Below the pieces are notes generated by a model. It ran no database searches and was not told where the DNA came from. It saw only the letters and a list, made by a program, of their open reading frames with translations. 13,991 nt of DNA, taken from assembly GCA_050252075.1 (NCBI GenBank), contig JBFWLP010000085.1, positions 1 to 13,991 of the forward strand, in the 5' to 3' direction. Below, piece by piece: positions 7,425-13,991 of the stretch; the first letter of the stretch is position 1, and the number at the start of each line of letters is the position of its first letter. The stretch comes from JAAYGT01 sp050252075 (GTDB taxonomy: Bacteria; Pseudomonadota; Gammaproteobacteria; Burkholderiales; Burkholderiaceae_B). Both the position numbers and the translations under genes were made by a program.

Positions 7425-8453
7425 TTATTTCTTGCGGTTGGAAATGTCCTTCTGGGCCTGATCCACCAGGTCTTCGCCTATGGTTTTCTTCCATTTGTCG
7501 AACACAGGCTTGGTGGCCGCAACGAACGCATCGTGCTGGGCCTGGGAAAGCGATGTCACCGTTACGCCATGCCCTTCAATTTGCTTGAGCAGGGAGTTGT
7601 CTTGCGGTGTCACCCCTTTGCGGGCAATGGCAATTTCCTGCTTGGCTGCTTCGATGGCCGCTTCGCGAACGATTTTGCGATCGGCTTCCGTCCAGGATTC
7701 CCATACTTGCTTGTTCACCACAAAGATCAGCGGATCGGCAACGTAGTTCCACAGGGTAAGATATTTCTGGGCGACATCATACAATTTGGCGCCGGCATAA
7801 ATGGAAAGCGGGTTTTCCTGGCCGTCAACCGCGCCGGTGGCAAGCGCCGGCTGGGCGTCGGCCCAGCTCATTTGGGTGGGGTTGGCGCCCAGTGCGGTGA
7901 ATGTGTCGATGTAAAGAGGCGATCCCACCACGCGCAACTTCATGCCTTTCATGTCCTCGGGCGACTTGATTTCGCGTTTCGAGTTGCTGAGCTGCCGGTA
8001 ACCGTTTTCGCCCCAGGCCAGGGGCACTACCCCGGCTTTTTCAACGTGTTTGAACAGTTCTTCGCCCACCTTGCCGTGAATAAGGGCATCGATGGCGGCA
8101 TAGTCGGGCATTAAGAAGGGTAGCGAAAACAGGTTCAGCTGTTTCACTTGCGGCGACCAGTTAATGGTGGACCCTACCGCCATGTCGATCAGGCCCTGGC
8201 GGATTGCCGTGAATTCACGCGTTTGATCGCCTTGCACCAGCGAAGTACCGGGGTACAGCTTGATGTTGATACGGCCGTCGGTGCGCTCGCGAACCAGATT
8301 CGCCCAGATTTCAGCCCCTTGCCCCCATGGGAAGGCCGTGCCCACCACGATGGACAGCTTGTATTCCGATTTGTAGGCGGCCTGCGCGGGTGAGGCAGCC
8401 AGCAGCGCGGCGGCCGAGCAGGCCAGCGCACCGAGAATTGAACGAAGTTTCAT
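7425..8453 (-). CDS. dctP: TRAP transporter substrate-binding protein, DctP family
   Basis: This 342-residue periplasmic binding protein serves a tripartite ATP-independent periplasmic transporter. A signal peptide is clear: MKLR, a hydrophobic core to about residue 20, and SPAQA as the probable cleavage site near residue 25. Conserved DctP features are AWGENGYRQL (146-155), Arg174 in MKLRVVGSP, which in the family usually salt-bridges the ligand's carboxylate, and DGQENP (210-215). The ligand is therefore probably an organic acid, but it cannot be named. The ATG at 8453 is preceded by AAGGAGA at good spacing, which decides it over longer in-frame starts. It is the last gene of a dctQ-dctM-dctP operon, 53 bp after dctM. 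Confidence 0.93.
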   Translation of the reverse strand: MKLRSILGALACSAAALLAASPAQAAYKSEYKLSIVVGTAFPWGQGAEIWANLVRERTDGRINIKLYPGTSLVQGDQTREFTAIRQGLIDMAVGSTINWSPQVKQLNLFSLPFLMPDYAAIDALIHGKVGEELFKHVEKAGVVPLAWGENGYRQLSNSKREIKSPEDMKGMKLRVVGSPLYIDTFTALGANPTQMSWADAQPALATGAVDGQENPLSIYAGAKLYDVAQKYLTLWNYVADPLIFVVNKQVWESWTEADRKIVREAAIEAAKQEIAIARKGVTPQDNSLLKQIEGHGVTVTSLSQAQHDAFVAATKPVFDKWKKTIGEDLVDQAQKDISNRKK

Positions 8454-8506
8454 AAAGTCTCCTTGGTATGGGTCGGGCCGCAGACAGCCTGTGGACCGTA
8501 AAAAAT

Positions 8507-9805
8507 TCAGTATCCCAGCGTGCGCGGCAACCACAACGCCAGTTCGGGGAAGGCGATGACCAGTAACGTGACGACACCCATTGAACCCAGCAGCCAGACC
8601 ACCCAACGAGTGGTGCTTTCGATGGGTACACCGGCAATACGACATGACACCATCAGGTTCACTGCCAGAGGCGGCGTGAATTGTCCGAGCGCTACCTTGA
8701 GGGTGAGCAGCACCCCGAACCACACCAGATCCCAGCCGTAAGCATTGGCGATGGGCAACAGCAACGGCACGAAAATCAGGAAAATGGAAATGCCGTCTAG
8801 AAACATTCCCAATGTTACCAATAGTAATATCAGCACGGCCAGAACGCCATACTCACCCAGCCCTGAATTGACGACTGCCTCAGTGATGGGGTCGATAATG
8901 CTGAGCGTGGAAAGCGCCCAGGCGAAGATACCGGCCAGTGTCACGACCATCATGATCACGGCCGACAGCTCGGCCGCTTCGCGCATGATGGGGAAGAGAT
9001 CGCGCACGCCAATGGTGCGATGAACGCACATTCCTACAAACAGGCCGTAGAACACGGCGACCACGGCGGCTTCGGTGGGCGTGAACAGGCCGATGCGCAT
9101 GCCGCCAAGGATGAGAACCGGCGCCAGCAGGCCCCACAGTGCTTCACGCAGGCTTTTCCAGAATGACGGACGCGGCAAGCTGCTTTCGAGTGCGCCAAAA
9201 CCGTGTTTACGCGACAACCAGATGGCCGGAATGATGAGCGCGATGCCGGCCAGAATACCCGGCACCATGCCGGCGGCAAACAGCGCCGGCACCGACGCCT
9301 GGGGAACCAGCACGGAATAGACGATGAATGCGATGGAGGGTGGAATGAGAATGTCGGTGGCGGCACCGGCCCCCACAATACTGGCCGAGAACGCGCCGGG
9401 ATAGCCCGCGCGGTTCATGGCGGCGATCATGACGGCGCCCACGGCGGCGGCGCAGGCCGGACCTGATCCTGAAATACCCCCCAGAAACATGGCCACGGCA
9501 ATGGCTACCATGGGCAGCATGCCGGGTCCGCGTCCGACAATCGCAATAGCCAGATCAACCAGGCGACGAGCAACGCCCGAGCGGTCGAAAATAGAGCCGA
9601 CCAGAACGAACATGGGAATGGCCAGCAAGGGGTACTTGGCCAAACCGGCATAGAAGTTCTGCGGCACGGCCAGAAGGCCGAACCACTGGGTGTCCAGATT
9701 GGACATCACAATGGCAAGCGTGCCCGACACGCCCAGAGCGACCCCCACCGGCACGCCAATCACCATCAGGACGATGAAGACAAAAAACAGGGTGAAGGCA
9801 ATCAT
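8507..9805 (-). CDS. dctM: TRAP transporter large permease subunit, DctM family
   Basis: This 432-residue polytopic inner-membrane protein is the large subunit that carries out Na+-coupled uptake of the ligand delivered by the binding protein. It is nearly all hydrophobic helices. Conserved segments include GGISGSGPACAAAVGAV (109-125), the first re-entrant hairpin region, and ATDILIPPSIAFIVY (149-163), with a matching second-half FTPPLAVNL. The usual SGSSVADAAA pattern is replaced by SGSGPACAAA, a variant seen in part of the family. The ATG at 9805 shares ATGA with the dctQ stop (4-bp overlap), which points to translational coupling and rules against a longer upstream start. Confidence 0.93.
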   Translation of the reverse strand: MIAFTLFFVFIVLMVIGVPVGVALGVSGTLAIVMSNLDTQWFGLLAVPQNFYAGLAKYPLLAIPMFVLVGSIFDRSGVARRLVDLAIAIVGRGPGMLPMVAIAVAMFLGGISGSGPACAAAVGAVMIAAMNRAGYPGAFSASIVGAGAATDILIPPSIAFIVYSVLVPQASVPALFAAGMVPGILAGIALIIPAIWLSRKHGFGALESSLPRPSFWKSLREALWGLLAPVLILGGMRIGLFTPTEAAVVAVFYGLFVGMCVHRTIGVRDLFPIMREAAELSAVIMMVVTLAGIFAWALSTLSIIDPITEAVVNSGLGEYGVLAVLILLLVTLGMFLDGISIFLIFVPLLLPIANAYGWDLVWFGVLLTLKVALGQFTPPLAVNLMVSCRIAGVPIESTTRWVVWLLGSMGVVTLLVIAFPELALWLPRTLGY

Positions 9806-10329
9806 GCGCCCCCCCGCAGCAGGCGGCGCAGCATGCCCGCAACGCGCAGCGTGATCACGCCGGACAGCACCGGCATCCAGATGGTATACCACCAGTTCGG
9901 AACGCCAATGGCCGGCGAGGTATCGCCCCAGGTATAGTCGTCGAGCGCCATACGGGCCGACAGCAAGGTGAGCAACATGAAAAAGCCCAGCACCACAACC
10001 GCAGAAACAATGGCCAGGGTGCGTTGCCGCGCCGGTGTGCCGCGGTCGGCGACTGCTTCGATGCGAATGTGCTGCATGCGGACAAAAGCCGTGGAGCCGG
10101 CCACCATGGTAAGAATAATCAGTAGAAATACCGATATTTCCTCGGTCCAGGCAAACGAGCCGCTGGTCAGGTACCGAACGACGACGTTGATGAATGTGAT
10201 CAATGCCAGGGCCGACAGCACCAGGACGGATACCCAGTCTTCAAGCGCCAGCGGCACGCGAACGCGTGGCTCGCCCGGCGGGTTTGACGGGTGGCTGGAC
10301 AAAGGGTCGGTATCGTTGGGGGTGGGCAT
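9802..10329 (-). CDS. dctQ: TRAP transporter small permease subunit, DctQ family
   Basis: This 175-residue protein is the small membrane subunit that partners DctM. A proline-rich, polar N-terminus of about 30 residues precedes four hydrophobic segments. The family features are visible: LEDWVSVLVLSALALI, then VVVRYL, then the FAWTEEISVFLLI stretch with its conserved Trp-Thr-Glu-Glu, and later AFVRMQHIRIEAV. The start is uncertain. I give the ATG at 10329, but a TTG at 10347 in the same frame would add six residues, and neither has a clear Shine-Dalgarno. It is the first gene of the dctQMP operon, and its stop overlaps the dctM start. No convincing promoter is visible in the 132 bp upstream. 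Confidence 0.88.
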   Translation of the reverse strand: MPTPNDTDPLSSHPSNPPGEPRVRVPLALEDWVSVLVLSALALITFINVVVRYLTSGSFAWTEEISVFLLIILTMVAGSTAFVRMQHIRIEAVADRGTPARQRTLAIVSAVVVLGFFMLLTLLSARMALDDYTWGDTSPAIGVPNWWYTIWMPVLSGVITLRVAGMLRRLLRGGA

Positions 10330-10461
10330 AGGAGCGGGGCCGGGCAAGGTGCAATGTTTTGGTCGTGATGGGTGCGAATGTGATTGAACCCGTGTCGCGT
10401 GATGGTAACGTGTTGTGACGGTCTTGTAATTTGAGGTTTTCCCGATCAGGTGGGCGACCGG

Positions 10462-10953
10462 TTAGCCAGTCTTGACGCGCGGGGTCTTTTTTTTGGGTAG
10501 TGCCAGCATAGTGCCGCGGCAGTTTTCGGCCCCGCAAAGGCAGGCGTAGTTTTTCTTCAGCGTCTTTGTGATGCGCCCGTCGAGGACCAGTCCGTAGTCG
10601 TAAAACAGTTCTTCACCCGGTTCGATGTCGCGCAAGGCGACCACAAAGACACGGGTGCCGTCTTCGTTTTCCTGGGCCTCGCAGTTGGGGTCGCAACTAT
10701 GGTTGATCCAGCGGGCGTCATTGCCGCGCTGCCCGCCGTCGATTACCAGGCCACAGCTGAGTGAAAAGAAAAAGGTGTGATAGGGGTCGTTAGGGTTCAC
10801 CGGGAACATGGCGTCGGCCTGTTCCGGGGTAATGCGTTTGCCCCGGTAATCAAGAATCTCGGTTCCCTGGGGTATGGCGTGGGCGGCAAACACGCCGCGG
10901 CCATGCAGGGGGGAGTTCCGGACGACATGCCATTTTTTGTTGTTGCGGGCCAT
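10462..10953 (-). CDS. SET-domain protein, lysine methyltransferase-like, with post-SET motif
   Basis: This is a 163-residue cytoplasmic protein with the full SET core. HGRGVFAA (17-24) and WINHSCDPNC (82-91) form the S-adenosylmethionine-binding knot, and ELFYDYG (115-121) holds the candidate catalytic tyrosine. The tail has a CxCx4C post-SET motif (Cys138, Cys140, Cys145) which, together with a cysteine of the NHSC block, usually binds zinc in eukaryotic histone methyltransferases. Such proteins transfer methyl groups to lysines. The C-terminus KKKTPRVKTG is basic. The ATG at 10953 gives the common start; a TTG at 11001 would add 16 residues, and the Shine-Dalgarno is weak for both. There is no signal peptide. 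The target is unknown. It is divergent from the acetolactate synthase gene over 74 bp. Confidence 0.9.
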   Translation of the reverse strand: MARNNKKWHVVRNSPLHGRGVFAAHAIPQGTEILDYRGKRITPEQADAMFPVNPNDPYHTFFFSLSCGLVIDGGQRGNDARWINHSCDPNCEAQENEDGTRVFVVALRDIEPGEELFYDYGLVLDGRITKTLKKNYACLCGAENCRGTMLALPKKKTPRVKTG

Positions 10954-11027
10954 AGTCAGCAGTTTGTATGTCAAAAAGGAATACACTCTAGCATTGTCCA
11001 ACAGTTATGAAAACGTGATCCGTTCCC

Positions 11028-12773
11028 ATGACCCACACTACGCAAACGGGCAGCCGTAATGGCGCACAAGCCCTACTCCAGACACTCATCGACCTGGGTG
11101 TCGACACCATCTTCGGCTATCCCGGCGGCGCCGTGTTGCCGCTTTACGATGCCCTTTATTCCGAGCCCCGTTTGCGCCATGTACTGGTGCGCCACGAGCA
11201 AGCCGCTGTTCACGCGGCGGAAGGCTATGCGCGCTCCACCGGCAAACCCGGTGTCGTCATTGTCACGTCGGGCCCAGGCATGGCCAACACAACGTCGGGC
11301 TTGCTCGACGCGCTGTGCGATTCCATTCCCGTGCTTTGCATCAGCGGGCAGGTGGCCACGGCGGCCATTGGAACCGACGCCTTCCAGGAGTGCGATGCCA
11401 TCGGCATTTCGCGCCCGGTGACCAAATGGAATGCCCAGATACGTCGTACCGAAGACGTTCCGGGTCTGGCGGCCAAAGCCTACACGCTGGCCGGATCCGG
11501 CCGGCCCGGTCCGGTCTTGCTCGATTTTCCCAAAGACATGCAGATCGGGGTTGTGCCCAACTCCGCGCCCGCGTACGAACCTGCCGACGATACTCAGGTG
11601 CACACCCTGGGCCCCGCCACCGAGGCATCCATCAAGCGCGCGGCGGCGCTTATCGCCCAGGCGCGCCGTCCGGTGTTCTACGGGGGCGGCGGGCTCATCA
11701 ATTCGGGCATCGATGCCTGCGATGCCTTTACGCATTTGGTGCAAGACATCCAGGCGCCGTGTACGCTCACCCTGATGGGGCTGGGGGCGTTTCCGGCAGA
11801 CGATCCCCGGTTTTTGGGCATGCTGGGCATGCACGGCACGCTTGAAGCGAACCTGGCCATGCACCATGCCGACCTGATCATCTGCGTAGGGGCCCGTTTC
11901 GATGACCGTATTACCGGGCGATTGTCCGATTTTTGCCCGCACGCGGGCAAAATCCACCTCGATATCGATCCGGCATCGATCGACAAAGTGGTGCGTGCCG
12001 ATGTCAGCCTGGTGGGCGATTGTTACCCGTTGTTGCGCGCCCTGCGCAAGGAGCTGGCCCAGCTGACGCTGGAGCCGGGTCGCCTGGATGCCTGGTGGCA
12101 GCGTATCGGGGTGTGGCGGGCGAAGCAGTGTCTGGCGTATACGCCCATACCCGACGCCATCTTGCCGCAGCAGCTCATGCAGCGCCTGGATCATGCCCTG
12201 ACCGGTACCGATGCCATTATCACCACCGACGTCGGCCAGCATCAAATGTGGGCGGCGCAGTACATCAAATTCAATCGCCCGAACCGCTGGCTTACCTCGG
12301 GCGGCGCCGGCACCATGGGTTATGGCTTGCCGGCGGCCATCGGCGCGCAAATTGCGCATTCCGACAAGCCGGTGGTGTGTGTCAGCGGCGACGCTTCGGT
12401 GCTCATGAATATCCAGGAGCTGGCTACCGCTATGCAGCACCGCACCCCTGTCAAGCTGGTGATCTGCAACAACGGCCACATGGGCATGGTACGTCAGTGG
12501 CAGGAGCTCATACACGACGGGCGGTACAGCCATAGTTACAATGCGTCGATCCCCGATTTCATCGCTCTGGCGCGTGCCTTCGGCTGGCAGGCTGCCCGTG
12601 TCGAAAACCCTGCCCACCTGGATGCCGCCCTGGCCGATTGCCTGGCCTGCGAAGGGCCCTATCTGCTCGATGTCGCGGTTCAGGCCCTGGAGAACTGTTT
12701 TCCCATGATGCCCGCCGGCTACGGGCATCAGCAAGTCATGCTGTCGGAAGACACCTGGTATGTCGAAGAGTAG
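11028..12773 (+). CDS. Acetolactate synthase large (catalytic) subunit
   Basis: This 581-residue thiamine-diphosphate enzyme condenses two pyruvates to 2-acetolactate, or pyruvate with 2-oxobutyrate, at the head of valine/leucine/isoleucine synthesis. Visible features are Glu57 in RHEQAAVHAAEGYAR, which activates the cofactor, SGQVATAAIGTDAFQE (106-121), and the diphosphate/Mg motif running from GDAS (454-457) to NN (481-482). The ending ENCFPMMPAG is typical of synthase large subunits and argues against glyoxylate carboligase or oxalyl-CoA decarboxylase. The motif reads GDA rather than the more common GDG. No small regulatory subunit (ilvH/ilvN) or ilvC follows; the next gene is a TRAP binding protein. 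This may be a second, non-ilvIH copy, so I give no symbol. The ATG at 11028 has a poor Shine-Dalgarno. Confidence 0.92.
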   Translation: MTHTTQTGSRNGAQALLQTLIDLGVDTIFGYPGGAVLPLYDALYSEPRLRHVLVRHEQAAVHAAEGYARSTGKPGVVIVTSGPGMANTTSGLLDALCDSIPVLCISGQVATAAIGTDAFQECDAIGISRPVTKWNAQIRRTEDVPGLAAKAYTLAGSGRPGPVLLDFPKDMQIGVVPNSAPAYEPADDTQVHTLGPATEASIKRAAALIAQARRPVFYGGGGLINSGIDACDAFTHLVQDIQAPCTLTLMGLGAFPADDPRFLGMLGMHGTLEANLAMHHADLIICVGARFDDRITGRLSDFCPHAGKIHLDIDPASIDKVVRADVSLVGDCYPLLRALRKELAQLTLEPGRLDAWWQRIGVWRAKQCLAYTPIPDAILPQQLMQRLDHALTGTDAIITTDVGQHQMWAAQYIKFNRPNRWLTSGGAGTMGYGLPAAIGAQIAHSDKPVVCVSGDASVLMNIQELATAMQHRTPVKLVICNNGHMGMVRQWQELIHDGRYSHSYNASIPDFIALARAFGWQAARVENPAHLDAALADCLACEGPYLLDVAVQALENCFPMMPAGYGHQQVMLSEDTWYVEE

Positions 12774-12800
12774 TGTGGGCATCGAAGAGTAGTGCGGGCA
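12763..12800 (+). repeat. 19-bp tandem duplication across the acetolactate synthase stop codon
   Basis: Two adjacent 19-bp units, 12763-12781 and 12782-12800, are identical except for one base (TCGAAGAGTAGTGTGGGCA against the same with C at position 14). The first copy holds the last two Glu codons and the TAG stop; the second is non-coding. Eighteen of 19 matches, with no gap between units, suggests a recent slippage-type duplication. Confidence 0.85.
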
Positions 12801-12900
12801 CCCGCCGCCGGAAGTCGCTAGAAAACCCCAATAGCAAGATGTGACCACTTAAGTTACAACTGATCACCTGTTTTGTTCATTTTCATTGTCAGGAACTCCC

Positions 12901-13881
12901 ATGCGCAAAAATTGGATATGTAAAGTCTTGTCGGCGGTTGCCGTTGCAGGTGCTTTTGCCGCCGTGCCGGCCTCGGCACAAACCACGCTCAAGCTGGCTT
13001 ACGCGCTTTCCACCAGCTCGCACTACGGTGCCGGCGCCGATGCCCTTCAGAAGAAAGTCGAATCGGCGACCGACGGCCGTTTCAAGATCGAGCAGTTCCC
13101 CAACAGCGCGCTGGGCGGTGAGCGCGAGGTCATCGAAGGCCTGCAACTGGGCACCATCGACATGGCCATCGTTTCCACCGGAGCGACCGTCAACTTTGTG
13201 CCGTCCACCGGTGTTTTCGATATTCCCTTCCTGTTCCGCGATCTGCAGCATGCCCGCTCAGTGCTCGACGGTGAAATCGGCCAGAAGCTGCTGGCCGAGT
13301 TCCCCAAGCGCGGCATCATTGCGCTGGCCTGGGGTGAACAGGGTTTTCGCCAGTTAACCAACAATACCCGCCCTGTCAGCAAGCCCGAAGATGCCAAGGG
13401 CCTGAAAGTACGCACCATGGAGAACCCCATTCACATTGCGGCATTCCGTCAGCTGGGTGTGCTGGCCACGCCAATGGCATGGCCCGAAGTGGCGACCGCC
13501 CTGCAGCAAGGCACCATCGACGGGCAGGAAAATCCTATGTCGGTCATCGTTTCCGCCAAATTGCCGCAGTTGCAGAAATACCTGTCGCTCACCTCGCACG
13601 TCTATGGCCCGGCCCTGGTTTTAATGTCGCCCAGTGCGTATGAAGGCCTGTCCGACGCCGACAAGGCCGCTTTCAAGGCGGCGGGCATCGACGCCGCCAA
13701 AGCCATGCGCGCGTATGTCGACAACGTTGAGCAAAAAGGCCTGGAAGCCGTGAAGAGCCAGGGCATGCAAGTGAACACGGTGGACCATGCTGCGTTTGTG
13801 GAAGCACTCAAGCCGGTCTACCCGCAGTACCACAAGCAGTTCGGCAAGGAGCTGGTTGAATCCATCCAGAACACCAAGTAA
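12901..13881 (+). CDS. TRAP transporter substrate-binding protein, DctP family (no permease in window)
   Basis: This 326-residue periplasmic solute-binding protein has a signal peptide (MRKNW, hydrophobic core to about residue 21, cleavage after PASA near 26). It shares the DctP core with the protein at 7425-8453: AWGEQGFRQL (143-152), Arg171 in LKVRTMENP as the likely ligand-carboxylate contact, and DGQENP (207-212). The rest differs enough that it is a paralogue with a probably different ligand. AGGA (12891-12894) lies 6 nt before the ATG at 12901; a TTG at 12886 is rejected. A strong terminator follows within 30 bp, and no dctQ or dctM begins in the last 110 bp, so the protein either works alone with a distant permease or its partners lie beyond the edge. 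Confidence 0.92.
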   Translation: MRKNWICKVLSAVAVAGAFAAVPASAQTTLKLAYALSTSSHYGAGADALQKKVESATDGRFKIEQFPNSALGGEREVIEGLQLGTIDMAIVSTGATVNFVPSTGVFDIPFLFRDLQHARSVLDGEIGQKLLAEFPKRGIIALAWGEQGFRQLTNNTRPVSKPEDAKGLKVRTMENPIHIAAFRQLGVLATPMAWPEVATALQQGTIDGQENPMSVIVSAKLPQLQKYLSLTSHVYGPALVLMSPSAYEGLSDADKAAFKAAGIDAAKAMRAYVDNVEQKGLEAVKSQGMQVNTVDHAAFVEALKPVYPQYHKQFGKELVESIQNTK

Positions 13882-13906
13882 GTATCTGATCCTGCCAGTG
13901 CGCCCT

Positions 13907-13933
13907 GAAGGGCCGGCCAGCGGCCGGCCCTTC
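13907..13933 (+). terminator. Rho-independent terminator after the second dctP
   Basis: A perfect 12-bp stem, GAAGGGCCGGCC (13907-13918) and GGCCGGCCCTTC (13922-13933), has a 3-nt loop and begins 25 bp after the stop codon. Only a short TT follows, so the T tract is poor, but the stem is very stable. The last 58 bp of the window hold nothing I can identify. Confidence 0.75.
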
Positions 13934-13991
13934 TTGATCCGGCATTTACGCTGAAATCCCGTGGGTTGTGCGTGGTTTTCACACCTCGAAG

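Noticed and set aside
8454..8723. A 90-residue N-terminal extension of the dctP frame
   Set aside because: It overlaps the 3' end of dctM, whereas the ATG at 8453 has a strong AAGGAGA site and starts a normal signal peptide.
10453..10470. Hairpin GACTGG-CTAA-CCGGTC at the stop codon of the SET gene
   Set aside because: A 6-bp stem with a G-U pair, overlapping the coding end and lacking a T run.
11073..12848. A 591-codon open frame on the minus strand, opposite acetolactate synthase
   Set aside because: It lies antisense to a gene with clear catalytic motifs, its translation is rich in His, Arg and Gln with no recognisable domain, and long antisense frames are common in GC-rich DNA.

Overview
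The window looks like ordinary chromosome of a GC-rich betaproteobacterium, most likely of the order Burkholderiales and near the Alcaligenaceae (Bordetella, Achromobacter, Pusillimonas). This placement is an inference from base composition, protein style and the abundance of solute-binding-protein-dependent transporters; no rRNA or other marker gene is present. I see no phage, insertion sequence, CRISPR array, tRNA or rRNA.

Layout, left to right. (1) The 3' part of an EamA-type exporter (2-613, +), then a class III aminotransferase of the ArgD type (706-1896, +), ending at a strong bidirectional terminator. (2) Facing it, malate synthase G, glcB (4137-1975, -), with a well-formed sigma-70 promoter and an unusual cluster of three AAGTAAAA half-sites just upstream. 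(3) An AEC-family permease (5221-4286, -), divergent from a two-gene operon. That operon holds AMP nucleosidase amn (5357-6850, +) and a nucleoside 2-deoxyribosyltransferase-like protein (6877-7368, +). (4) A TRAP transporter operon on the minus strand, dctQ (10329-9802), dctM (9805-8507) and dctP (8453-7425). (5) A small SET-domain lysine methyltransferase-like protein with a post-SET cysteine motif (10953-10462, -), divergent from an acetolactate synthase large subunit gene (11028-12773, +). (6) A second TRAP binding protein (12901-13881, +) with no membrane partner in view, followed by a strong terminator.

The genes work in central metabolism and uptake: glyoxylate assimilation (glcB), arginine-family aminotransfer (argD), purine nucleotide and base salvage (amn plus the deoxyribosyltransferase), branched-chain amino acid or acetolactate metabolism, and import of carboxylate-like substrates by TRAP systems. 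No dedicated transcription regulator is encoded here. The points most worth a second look are the amn/deoxyribosyltransferase pair, the SET protein, the repeat cluster upstream of the glcB promoter, and a 19-bp tandem duplication across the acetolactate synthase stop codon. I found no clear new defence or mobile system.
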